Positions 28,569 through 37,216 of a stretch of 64,000 nt of DNA are shown one piece after another (position 1 is the first letter of the stretch; every line of letters starts with the position of its first letter). The notes beneath the pieces are model-generated. The model ran no database searches, was not told where the DNA came from, and saw only the letters and a program-made list of their open reading frames with translations. The stretch lies in contig NZ_JACGFN010000001.1 in assembly GCF_016950255.1 (NCBI RefSeq), positions 2,356,001-2,420,000 of the forward strand. Direction: 5' to 3'. Position numbers and translations under genes: made by a program. Source of the DNA: Pectobacterium brasiliense (GTDB taxonomy: Bacteria > Pseudomonadota > Gammaproteobacteria > Enterobacterales > Enterobacteriaceae).

Positions 28569-29198
28569 ATGGATTCACAATTTATCGGTTCTGTTATTAA
28601 TGCGCTACCGCTGGAAAATATGATTAGCGGGCCATTACAAGCAATGATTAACGCACAGGTCCAAGCCAGCAAAGCCTATACGGATTTTCTATTATCCGTA
28701 TGCATTCAGAATAATAAAGCGGTCGCCATCCAATTCGACTACGACGAAACGCTTATTGATGAAAGCGGAGTTGCAAAAGGTGCCGTGACAAAAACGATGC
28801 GCATACCGCTCATTGCCGCGATTACCCATCCGATTATTTCTATTGAAGAAGGGACGATCGATTTTGAACTTGAAGTCACGCAGAGTGAATCTTCATCCGA
28901 TGATACCGGAGAAGACGGCAATCTGGCGGCGTCACTGGGATGGGGGGCATTCAAAGTCAAAATGGCCGGTCGGGTATCACACAAGTCAGCGCAGACCCGA
29001 GCGACGGACACGCGTGCCAAGTACAGCATTCACACGCAGGTAAAACGTCAACCCGCGCCTGAAGCGCTCATGCGCGTCATCGATTTTCTGACCGATGCCG
29101 CAATCAGACCCAGTATTCCCGCAGAGAAAAGCGTACCGCAGGTAGCGGAAAACGCCGCACCACCAGCACCTGAGGAGCAACAAGAAGCGTCATCATAA
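28569..29198 (+). CDS. DUF2589-domain protein B
   Basis: A 209-residue soluble protein matching the DUF2589 plan: a first helix LENMISGPLQAMINAQVQAS, a helix-strand AYTDFLLSVC, strands with IPLIAAITHPIISIEEGTIDFELEV, an acidic/Ser loop, WGAFKVKMAGRVSHKSAQT and the closing YSIHTQVKRQPAPEALMRVIDFL. A Pro/Ala/Glu-rich tail follows. Function is unknown. ATG at 28569 follows GGAGG at a five-base spacing; the frame is open from a TTG at 28557. It is a distant paralogue of protein A at 23.4 kb and leads the plus-strand block. Confidence 0.75.
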   Translation: MDSQFIGSVINALPLENMISGPLQAMINAQVQASKAYTDFLLSVCIQNNKAVAIQFDYDETLIDESGVAKGAVTKTMRIPLIAAITHPIISIEEGTIDFELEVTQSESSSDDTGEDGNLAASLGWGAFKVKMAGRVSHKSAQTRATDTRAKYSIHTQVKRQPAPEALMRVIDFLTDAAIRPSIPAEKSVPQVAENAAPPAPEEQQEASS

Positions 29199-29207
29199 TC
29201 AAAGCAT

Positions 29208-29251
29208 ATTGTTCAGCAGCAATATTACTCAGCGGCAATTACTCAGCGGCA
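29208..29251. repeat. Three 14-bp tandem units between DUF2589 gene B and the A-domain gene
   Basis: ATTACTCAGCGGCA occurs twice in perfect tandem (29224-29237 and 29238-29251). A related unit, ATTGTTCAGCAGCA, lies at 29208-29221 with two bases between. The remaining gap to 29329 shows nothing else. Confidence 0.8.
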
Positions 29252-29329
29252 TAGTGCATGTGTGCCGTACCTGCATAACGCGTAAAAGGATGCCTGGCGT
29301 GACCCCTGGCATCACCAGAGGATCAGACC

Positions 29330-30841
29330 ATGGCATCGGCAAGAGTGCTCCACACCTTATTTGAACAGCAGCGGCATCAAACGCCGGACGCCATCGCCCT
29401 GAGAAGCGATACAGAGACGTTGACCTACCGGCAATTGGATCAGCGGGCAAACGCAATGGCGAGCGATCTATTGCAGAGAGGCGTAAAGCCGAAGGATGTT
29501 GTCGGTATTTATTTGAATAAAAGCCCGAATCTGATCGTCAGCCTGCTCGGCGTATTGAAAACCGGTGCCTGCTATTTACCGCTTGATCCTTACTATCCGC
29601 ACGAGCGCCTGGATTACATGGTCAATCATGCCGATGCGCGTCTGGTCATTACCGACAATGCCCACGCGCTTACGCTGGCACCAAACCATCGTGAGATCGT
29701 TGACATCAATCAGATCGATCTGAGCGTTCAGGCTACTCACACGCTTCCCTCGGTGAGTGAAGAACAGCTTTGTTATGTGATGTACACCTCCGGCTCCACC
29801 GGAACGCCAAAGGGCGTCATGGTCAGCCACAGGACGGTGGTCAATTATCTGGCGTGGATGCAAAGCGCCTTCGTGCTACAGCACGACGATGTGGTCCTTA
29901 ACCAGTCCACGTTCAGCTTTGATGTCTCAGTGTGGGAAATTTTCTGGCCGCTGATCGCCGGCGCAAGCTGTGCGGTCATTACCGAGGATGCCAAGTACGA
30001 TCCGCAGCTGTTGGCTGAATTTATGCACCGTCATCAGGTCACGGTCGCACAGTTCGTACCGACGGCACTGCGCGTCATTGTAGATGCGGAGGTGTTATCT
30101 CGCTGCACCTCTCTATGCCATATCTTTTCTGGTGGCGAAGCGCTCGATCAAACGCTGGTCAACGATCTCTCCCTGCAATATCCGGGAAAGATCCACAATC
30201 TCTACGGCCCGACGGAGGCAACAATCTTTGCCTGCCACTGGCTATGCCAGCCGGGAGCAGAAGAAAAAATTGCCCCGATTGGCAAGCCCATCCCTCACGC
30301 CATCGCTTATGTATTAGATGAGGCGCAACAGCCAGTCGATGCGGAGGAAAGCGGTGAGCTTTATCTGGCAGGGGATATTCTGGCAAAAGGCTATCTGCAT
30401 GCGGAAAAGCTGACGCAGGAGCGATTTGTTGATGACCCGTTTAGCCATCAGACCGGGCAGAAAATGTATAAAACCGGCGACTGGGTTAAGCAGCGCGTCG
30501 ATGGCGTTCTGGAGTTCATTGGCCGAATAGACAGTCAGGTTAAATTGCGCGGACACCGTATTGAGCTGGCGGAAATAGAAACGCACATACAGGCGCTGCC
30601 GCAAATTAACCATGCTGCCGTTATTCTCGAAAAACGCTCGGAAAACGCGGCGCCATCACTCTCCGCGTTTTATGTATTACGGCATCAAAAGCACATCGAT
30701 ATTCAAGAGATAAAAGCGCACCTTGCTAAGACGCTGCCTTTTTTCATGGTGCCCTCTCATTTCGTTGCGTTAGAAAAAATGCCAACGCACCCCAATGGAA
30801 AAATTGATAAATCCAAGCTGTGTTCCTGCGTAAATAACTAA
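29330..30841 (+). CDS. Free-standing NRPS adenylation domain
   Basis: A 503-residue amino-acid-activating enzyme with complete core motifs: YVMYTSGSTGTPKG, NLYGPTEATIF, GELYLAGD, YKTGDWV, RIDSQVKLRGHRIEL and the catalytic Lys in HPNGKIDK. The ten specificity positions read by eye as D-V-W-Q-I-S-L-I-F-K. The intact Asp indicates an alpha-amino acid, and the pattern is nearest to my memory of serine-type DVWHLSLIDK, but this is weak. ATG follows AGAGGA by seven bases. The carrier protein gene starts 11 bp after the stop, so the pair probably forms a split loading module. Confidence 0.9.
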   Translation: MASARVLHTLFEQQRHQTPDAIALRSDTETLTYRQLDQRANAMASDLLQRGVKPKDVVGIYLNKSPNLIVSLLGVLKTGACYLPLDPYYPHERLDYMVNHADARLVITDNAHALTLAPNHREIVDINQIDLSVQATHTLPSVSEEQLCYVMYTSGSTGTPKGVMVSHRTVVNYLAWMQSAFVLQHDDVVLNQSTFSFDVSVWEIFWPLIAGASCAVITEDAKYDPQLLAEFMHRHQVTVAQFVPTALRVIVDAEVLSRCTSLCHIFSGGEALDQTLVNDLSLQYPGKIHNLYGPTEATIFACHWLCQPGAEEKIAPIGKPIPHAIAYVLDEAQQPVDAEESGELYLAGDILAKGYLHAEKLTQERFVDDPFSHQTGQKMYKTGDWVKQRVDGVLEFIGRIDSQVKLRGHRIELAEIETHIQALPQINHAAVILEKRSENAAPSLSAFYVLRHQKHIDIQEIKAHLAKTLPFFMVPSHFVALEKMPTHPNGKIDKSKLCSCVNN

Positions 30842-30851
30842 TGGTGAAAAA

Positions 30852-31124
30852 ATGTCAAACGACAAAGCAATATTACCTTCCGAGATAGAGAAAAATATTA
30901 TTTCTATCTGGCGGACCGTACTCAATAATCCAAAAGTCTCTATCCAAGAGAACTTCTTTGATGCAGGAGGCAATTCCCTGCTGATGTCCAAGGTTTATCG
31001 CGAAATAAAAAACAAAATGGAGTCACCTATCTCTATTGTTGATTTATTCCAATACCCAACGGTACAGATGCTAAGCAAACGTATTAGCGAAGTACACGCT
31101 GGGAAATCAAGCAGCAAGAAGTAA
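30852..31124 (+). CDS. Free-standing peptidyl carrier protein
   Basis: A 90-residue carrier domain with FFDAGGNSLLMSKVYREI; Ser42 is the phosphopantetheine attachment site. A Lys/Ser-rich tail follows. It lies 11 bp after the free-standing A domain and probably carries the amino acid activated by it to the polyketide synthase downstream. GGTGA precedes the ATG. Confidence 0.9.
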   Translation: MSNDKAILPSEIEKNIISIWRTVLNNPKVSIQENFFDAGGNSLLMSKVYREIKNKMESPISIVDLFQYPTVQMLSKRISEVHAGKSSSKK

Positions 31125-31223
31125 TTACGCCAAAAAGCGTATTGATACTCCAGGGGAATAACCGCCCAACAATGGGCAATGTGTTTCATCATCCTTATTT
31201 CACTGATAATAGGTGGTAATACC

Positions 31224-31496
31224 ATGTCTGCAAATCAATTGAACGCTGCCTCGGCAGTCAAAGCGAAAGTGGCTTCGGCAATTAAATTTGTTCTGAGTCA
31301 CCAAAATTCATCCAAGCCCGCTCACTACTATGCGATTGGCCAGAAAATTCTTCCTAACACCAAGAAATACTGGCGTGCGAAGTCTATTCCAGCCATTCCT
31401 GTTTCAATCAAAGCGTCACTGCAGCACCCGTCGGCCTCTAACCTGAAAAGCCTCATCAGCCGGGTTACTGCTGGGTTTGCAGGTAGCAAAAAGTAA
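31224..31496 (+). CDS. Unknown 90-residue basic protein
   Basis: ATG at 31224 follows AGGTGG. The product is rich in Lys, Ser and Ala, lacks Cys and acidic stretches, and has no signal peptide or membrane helix. It is not an MbtH protein (no NxEGQYSLWP motif) and does not resemble a carrier or thioesterase domain. I do not recognise the family. Its place between the carrier protein and the PKS gene suggests a role in the pathway or in binding a polyanion, but no function can be assigned. Confidence 0.6.
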   Translation: MSANQLNAASAVKAKVASAIKFVLSHQNSSKPAHYYAIGQKILPNTKKYWRAKSIPAIPVSIKASLQHPSASNLKSLISRVTAGFAGSKK

Positions 31497-31526
31497 TTAA
31501 CTTTTAATGTAGCTGTCCCTTCTATA

Positions 31527-31602
31527 TTCACGGCGTAGGACGTCAACCTTTCTTCCTCTGGATAGTATTCGGAGAGAGAAGGTTAGCGGCCTGCGCCGTG
31601 AA
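31527..31602 (+). promoter_or_regulatory. Long-range inverted repeat before the PKS gene
   Basis: TTCACGGCGTAGG (31527-31539) pairs with CCTGCGCCGTGAA (31590-31602) at 12 of 13 positions, enclosing 50 bases that can pair partly (AACCTT with AAGGTT). It lies 31 bp after the stop of the small basic protein and 35 bp before the PKS start. It may be an attenuator or mRNA-processing structure. ATATTCACGG recurs just ahead of the PKS ribosome site. Confidence 0.5.
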
Positions 31603-31637
31603 ATAGGCGGCGAATATATTCACGGTGAGGTAATGAA

Positions 31638-34600
31638 ATGAAACAGCAAGAACAGTTCCGCGATAAGGATATTGCCATTGTAGGAATGTCGGCTCGCTTT
31701 CCCGGTGCAGAAGATACCGCAATATTTTGGCAAAACCTGTTGGACGGCGTGGAGACGATCAGCACATTCAGTGAAGAAGAACTGAGGGAGTCAGGCATTG
31801 AAGAAGAGATGATCGCCTCGCCCAACTATATTCGCCGTCGGGGGATTCTGGGTAACGCACAGCACTTTGACGCTAATTTTTTTGATATTACGCCCCGCGA
31901 TGCCGAAATTATGGATCCACAGCATCGTGTCTTTTTGGAATGCTGCTGGCACGCGTTTGAAGATGCTGGCTACGTCCCTGCCACCTACCCTGGAAAAGTG
32001 GGCATATTCGGCGGAACGGGAACCGCCTGGCATTTGAGTAAAGTGAATGCCCATCCTGAAGTACAGAAGTACGCCAGCGGTGCGTCGGTCGTCACCAACA
32101 ATGATAAAGACTACGTAACGACCCGAGTGTCTTACAAGCTCAACCTCAAAGGGCCGAGCGTTAACGTACAGACTGCCTGTTCAACCGCGATGGTCGCCGT
32201 CGTGATGGGTATGAACAGCCTGCTGAACGGGGAAAGCGATCTGATCGTCGCGGGCGGCGTTTCCGTGGACACGCCAGAACGCCGGGGTTACCCCTACATG
32301 CAAGGCGGTATGGAATCCGCTGATGGCCGCTGCTATGCCTTCGACTCGCGAGCCAACGGCACGGTGTTCAGCCGCGGTGCTGGCGTCGTATTACTGAAAC
32401 GACTGAATGACGCCGTACGCGACGGCGACCATATTTATGCCGTACTGAAAGGCGGCGCAGTGAATAACGACGGTAATCTGAAAGCCGGTTTTACCGCGCC
32501 GAGCATTGACGGGCAAATCGCCGTTGCCAAACAGGCGATCGCCAATGCGCAGCTCGATCCCGCTACGATCAACTTTGTTGAAGCTCACGGCACCGCGACG
32601 GCGCTGGGCGATCCCATCGAATTCACCTCGCTCACACAGACGTTTCAGGAATACACGGATAAAACCCAATATTGCCGTCTGGGATCGGTGAAAACCAACA
32701 TCGGCCATACGGACGCGGCGTCAGGCATGGCCAGCCTCATCAAAGCGTCACTGGCGCTGGAAACCGGCAAACTGCCGGCCTCGCTCCATTTCGAATCGCC
32801 AAACCCTAACATTGAGTTCGAAACCAGCCCGTTCATCATGAACACCGAACTCAGTGAGCTGGAACCGTCAGAAACACCGCATCGTGCGCTGGTGAACTCT
32901 TTTGGCGTCGGTGGCACCAATGCCTGTGTCATTCTGGAAGCCGCACCGTCGCTAAAAGCGGGCGATAACCATGACAACAGTCTGTTGGTTTTGCCTTTCT
33001 CCGCGAAAAGCCGCACGGCGCTGGAAGACATGAAACATCGCCTGCGTGACTATCTCAATGCGCATGACGATGCCAATCTGGCAGATATCGCCTACACCTT
33101 GCAGGTTGGGAGACAAAAGTTCTCTCACAGCACGGCTATTATCGGGAAGGATCGCGATTCACTGCTGGCCAAGCTAGAGCAGCCTTCACTAGTGGTGACG
33201 CAGCAGGGGAAAAACCAAAAATCCGTCGTGTTTATGTTCCCGGGACAGGGCAATCAGTACGTCAATATGGCGCGTGAACTGTACGACACCTACGATGTTT
33301 TCCGCGCGAGCCTGGATCAATGCTGTGACTATCTGGAGCCAATTCTGGACGTCAATCTGACGTCGATTATCTTTCAGGACAGCGATAATATCGCCGAGTC
33401 CCGCATCAATGAAACCCAGTTTACCCAGCCGTCCCTGTTCGTGATCGAGTACAGTTTGGCAAAATTGTGGATGTCATGGGGCATTCAGCCGGATGTCATG
33501 ATCGGTCACAGCGTGGGGGAATACGTGGCAGCCTGCCTGTCCGGCGTGTTCTCACTGGAAGATGCACTAAAAGCCGTCGCGATGCGGGGCAAGATGGTAC
33601 AGGCATTACCCGCAGGAGATATGCTTGCCGTCCTGCTCGATGAAGAAAGCCTGAAGGCTAAACTTCACGGTAGCAAGCTGGAAATTGCGGCGGTTAACTA
33701 CCCTGGATTATGTGTCATCGCCGGTGCTTCAAACGATGTCGCGCGTTTCCAACAGCAGTTGGAAGACAGCAATATCTTCTGCAAACATCTGGATACCTCG
33801 CATGCTTTCCACTCACACATGATGGAACCCATGCTGCCCGCCTTCAAAAAGGTCATTGATAGCATCACGCTGCACGCGCCGCAGATCCCATTTGTGTCTA
33901 CCGTTAACGGCGAGTGGGTGACGGAAGCGCTGGCGAAGAACAGCGACTACTGGGTGCGTCACGTACGTAATCCGGTGCTGTTCTCCCACGCCTTCAAAAC
34001 GTTGATGGCTGAAGAACATCACGATTTCGTGTTCCTTGAAGTCGGACCGGGACGTTCGCTGGAATCGTCCGCCAAGCAGCATTTCAGCGCAGAAGACGGC
34101 GCGTTGATTTATGCCTCCCTGCCAACGGCGAAAGACGTGGCCTTATCCGGCGAGCATCTCCTGTCGACGCTCGGTGCGCTCTGGGCAAGCGGCGTAAACG
34201 TTCCCTGGCATCAGCATCATCCAGAACAGCACCGTCGCCGCATCCCGCTGCCGGGCTACCCTTTCGAGCGTAAACGCTTCGCCCTGCCAGCCCTGTCGTC
34301 AACCAGTAATGACATGCAGAGTGAGCAATCCGTTAAGGCTAAAAAGCGGAAACAGGCGGACATCGGCGATTGGTTCTATATGCCAACATGGAAGAAAACC
34401 ATTCCGGCAAAATACATGGCGGGCAAACGCGTTGAAGCCGAGAACACCTGCTGGCTGCTGCTGACGGATACGCTGGGTATCGCCGAACGTGCGAAACAAC
34501 TGCTGGAAAAGGACGGGCATAAGGTCTTTTTCGTCAGCCCGGGAACGCAGTATCAGGAAGCGCTTTCTGAAGGCCGATACACCCTCGATGCATCCTCGCG

Positions 34601-37139
34601 TGCCGACTATGTCCGGCTGCTGAAAAGCCTGACAGAGCAAGGATTACGCCCATCACGTATCCTGTATTTATGGAACCTGACGGCGGCGGAACAGGTCCAG
34701 CCGCTTGACCACACTTATCTCTCCTCACCGCTGAACACGTTCTACCCTGCCCTCTATCTTCAGCAGGCGCTGGTGAACGAGAATTTGCTGGACGATCTGC
34801 ATGTGACCTTCGCCACCAGCAACACGTTCAGCGTGATGGGTGAGCGCATCGCGTCACCAGAGAATGCGTTACTGGTTGGGCCTTCGCGCGTGTTCTATCA
34901 CGAATATCCTGAAGTGCAATGCCATCTGGTGGATATCGATCTTAAACAAAACGCCGAACAGCTTGATGAGTTTGCCCACAGCCTGATTGCAGAAAGCCAT
35001 ATCGCCACACACGGCAATCTGGTGGCTTACCGCGGAAACCAGCGCTGGGAAGAAAGTTATCAGGCCGTGCATCTGAAGCAGGATGCCCTCGGTTTACCTG
35101 CGGAATTAAAAGACGACGGCGTCTACCTCATCACCGGCGGCCTCGGCGGATTGGGGATACTGCTCGCCAACCACCTGTCTGAAAACAGTAATGCGGCGAT
35201 CATCCTGACTTACCGTGCAGCGTTACCGCCGCGCGAAGAGTGGCAAGCCTGGATCCAACAGCATCCGGTTGACGATCCTATCAGTGAAAAACTGGCGAGC
35301 GTTTTACGTCTGGAAGCCCGTGGCAACACGGTACATCTGGCACAGGTCGATGTGAATGACTACCACGGTATGCGCGAGATGTTATCCGCGTTCCCGCAGG
35401 TCGATGGCGTGTTCCATACGGCAGGCGTGGCTGGCGGCGGTATCATTGCGCTGAAGAATGACGCCGATTGCGCCAACGTACTCGATCCCAAAGTGGCAGG
35501 ATCGCTCATTCTGGATGAGCTGCTGCAGGACAAACAGCCTGACTTCTTTATTTTATTCTCTTCTATTACCTCCATCGTCGGTGACGAAGCCCGCATTGAT
35601 TACTGCTCGGGTAACGCGTTTATGGATGCCTTTGCGCATTATCGCAACCAGCATCGCCGTGGGCGCACCGTCTCGCTGAACTGGGGAAAATGGGGCGATG
35701 TGGGAATGGCTGTCCGTTGGAGCAAACAGCTGCAGGAGAAGAAAAATAGCAAGCTGGCTGCCGTTGAGGAAACCAAAGGCGACCTGCTGACGCAGATGGA
35801 ACGTGAAGGCACGCAGGAAAGCTATCAGGTCAATCTCACCACGCAGGACTGGGTTATCGATGAGCACCGCCTTGCGAAACAACCTTCACTGGTGGGGGCG
35901 ACAATCTTATCGCTGCTGCATGAATTCATGACGTGCTTTAAGCCTCAGGAAAGCCTTCAGGTCAAGAACCTGATGCTGACCAAGCCGGTGATCTATACCG
36001 ATGCCTGGCCGCGTCAGATGAGGCTATTCACCACGCCAGAGGGGAAAGGCTATAAGTTCAGCCTCAAGACTCGGGGCGTGCTTGAGCTGGCATGGCAAGA
36101 ACACGCGTTCGGAAGCATAGGCCACGGCGCGCCAACGACTGACCTCACGCCACAATCGATTGACGCCATCAAACAGCGCTGCACCACGCAGGTTCCCTAC
36201 GCGCCGTTTATCACCGAGCTGGGTAATGCCAACACGGGCGAGAATTTCCTGTCGTTTAGCCAGCGTTGGAACAACCACCGCGAGATTGTTCAGGGCCATA
36301 ACGAATGGCTGATCCACAAAGTGCTGGGAAGCGAGTATACGCACGATCTTACCCGCTACCCGTACCATCCCGCAGTGATTGATGCTACGGCAATCTCCTG
36401 CCTGTCATTGATTACACAGGAGAATTTCCTGCCTATCAGCTATGGCAAGATGACCTTCTTATCGCCACTGGGGCAAGAGTGCTACGTCCACGCCAGGCTC
36501 AAGCAGTCTTATCAGCCGCAGGGTAACGCCATCGTCATGGATATCACGTTCCTTTCACCAGAGGGCGCTCCACTGCTGATCCTGGAAAACTACACGCTGA
36601 TGAAGATGACGATGGGCAATCAGCTCGCTACGTCAGAAAACACATCAGCGGCAGCTACAGCAGCAGTAAAAGTGAATCTGGCAGATAAAGACATTCTGTT
36701 GCCAGAAGGGCTGGATGCAATAAAACGCCAGCTCGCGCATCTGGAATTTGAACAGCTAGTCGTCGTCACCAGCGATCTGGATCAGCTCATTTATGAGTCA
36801 ATCCCTGAGCAGGAAACGCCGGAATTCATCTTGCAGGATAGCGAAGCTACGGAAGGGTATGCCCGACCGGCCCTCTCAGTGGATTACGTTGCGCCAGAAA
36901 ACGATATCGAGAAGGAGATCGTCAAAGTCTGGCAGTCCATTCTGGGGATCTCGGGAATTGGGGTTAACGACAGCTTTACTGAACTGGGCGGTAACTCGCT
37001 GCTGGCAGTACAGGTCGTTTCTACCGTTTCCGGCATATTTGAAATCGATATTCGCGTTGATCTGTTTTACCAGAACCAGACCGTGAAAGGGTTAGCAACG
37101 CTGATCCTTACCGAGCTGGAAGCCTTATTGCAGGAATAA
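31638..37139 (+). CDS. Type I polyketide synthase, KS-AT-KR-DH(like)-ACP
   Basis: An 1833-residue single-module PKS. KS is about residues 8-435 (TACSTA with Cys181, EAHGTAT, NIGHTD). AT is about 535-830 (GHSVGEY with Ser625; HAFH, the malonyl-CoA type). A structural KR subdomain lies near 915-1150 and the catalytic KR near 1155-1395 (VYLITGGLGGLG, YCSGNAF with Tyr near 1321). A DH-like double hot-dog follows near 1400-1680 (His1410, Asp1582; the HxxxGxxxxP motif is degenerate), then ACP near 1745-1830 (LGGNSLL, Ser1787). DH after KR is not the common order. It probably adds one malonyl unit to the amino acid from the A/PCP pair, and reduces it. Confidence 0.92.
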   Translation: MKQQEQFRDKDIAIVGMSARFPGAEDTAIFWQNLLDGVETISTFSEEELRESGIEEEMIASPNYIRRRGILGNAQHFDANFFDITPRDAEIMDPQHRVFLECCWHAFEDAGYVPATYPGKVGIFGGTGTAWHLSKVNAHPEVQKYASGASVVTNNDKDYVTTRVSYKLNLKGPSVNVQTACSTAMVAVVMGMNSLLNGESDLIVAGGVSVDTPERRGYPYMQGGMESADGRCYAFDSRANGTVFSRGAGVVLLKRLNDAVRDGDHIYAVLKGGAVNNDGNLKAGFTAPSIDGQIAVAKQAIANAQLDPATINFVEAHGTATALGDPIEFTSLTQTFQEYTDKTQYCRLGSVKTNIGHTDAASGMASLIKASLALETGKLPASLHFESPNPNIEFETSPFIMNTELSELEPSETPHRALVNSFGVGGTNACVILEAAPSLKAGDNHDNSLLVLPFSAKSRTALEDMKHRLRDYLNAHDDANLADIAYTLQVGRQKFSHSTAIIGKDRDSLLAKLEQPSLVVTQQGKNQKSVVFMFPGQGNQYVNMARELYDTYDVFRASLDQCCDYLEPILDVNLTSIIFQDSDNIAESRINETQFTQPSLFVIEYSLAKLWMSWGIQPDVMIGHSVGEYVAACLSGVFSLEDALKAVAMRGKMVQALPAGDMLAVLLDEESLKAKLHGSKLEIAAVNYPGLCVIAGASNDVARFQQQLEDSNIFCKHLDTSHAFHSHMMEPMLPAFKKVIDSITLHAPQIPFVSTVNGEWVTEALAKNSDYWVRHVRNPVLFSHAFKTLMAEEHHDFVFLEVGPGRSLESSAKQHFSAEDGALIYASLPTAKDVALSGEHLLSTLGALWASGVNVPWHQHHPEQHRRRIPLPGYPFERKRFALPALSSTSNDMQSEQSVKAKKRKQADIGDWFYMPTWKKTIPAKYMAGKRVEAENTCWLLLTDTLGIAERAKQLLEKDGHKVFFVSPGTQYQEALSEGRYTLDASSRADYVRLLKSLTEQGLRPSRILYLWNLTAAEQVQPLDHTYLSSPLNTFYPALYLQQALVNENLLDDLHVTFATSNTFSVMGERIASPENALLVGPSRVFYHEYPEVQCHLVDIDLKQNAEQLDEFAHSLIAESHIATHGNLVAYRGNQRWEESYQAVHLKQDALGLPAELKDDGVYLITGGLGGLGILLANHLSENSNAAIILTYRAALPPREEWQAWIQQHPVDDPISEKLASVLRLEARGNTVHLAQVDVNDYHGMREMLSAFPQVDGVFHTAGVAGGGIIALKNDADCANVLDPKVAGSLILDELLQDKQPDFFILFSSITSIVGDEARIDYCSGNAFMDAFAHYRNQHRRGRTVSLNWGKWGDVGMAVRWSKQLQEKKNSKLAAVEETKGDLLTQMEREGTQESYQVNLTTQDWVIDEHRLAKQPSLVGATILSLLHEFMTCFKPQESLQVKNLMLTKPVIYTDAWPRQMRLFTTPEGKGYKFSLKTRGVLELAWQEHAFGSIGHGAPTTDLTPQSIDAIKQRCTTQVPYAPFITELGNANTGENFLSFSQRWNNHREIVQGHNEWLIHKVLGSEYTHDLTRYPYHPAVIDATAISCLSLITQENFLPISYGKMTFLSPLGQECYVHARLKQSYQPQGNAIVMDITFLSPEGAPLLILENYTLMKMTMGNQLATSENTSAAATAAVKVNLADKDILLPEGLDAIKRQLAHLEFEQLVVVTSDLDQLIYESIPEQETPEFILQDSEATEGYARPALSVDYVAPENDIEKEIVKVWQSILGISGIGVNDSFTELGGNSLLAVQVVSTVSGIFEIDIRVDLFYQNQTVKGLATLILTELEALLQE

Positions 37140-37144
37140 GGGAA

Positions 37145-37178
37145 CGGCCGCCTTCAGTATGCATCTCGAAGGCGGCCG
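37145..37178 (+). other. Strong stem-loop between PKS and NRPS genes
   Basis: CGGCCGCCTTC (37145-37155) and GAAGGCGGCCG (37168-37178) form a perfect, GC-rich 11-bp stem with a 12-base loop, five bases after the PKS stop. No U-tract follows. It may stabilise the 3' end of the PKS message or reduce read-through. Confidence 0.7.
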
Positions 37179-37216
37179 CTAATGTAAAACCGAATGTCAC
37201 AAAATGAGACTCGATA

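Noticed and set aside
31224..31496. MbtH-like protein in the NRPS operon
   Set aside because: The small protein lacks the conserved NxEGQYSLWP motif and the Trp pair of MbtH proteins.
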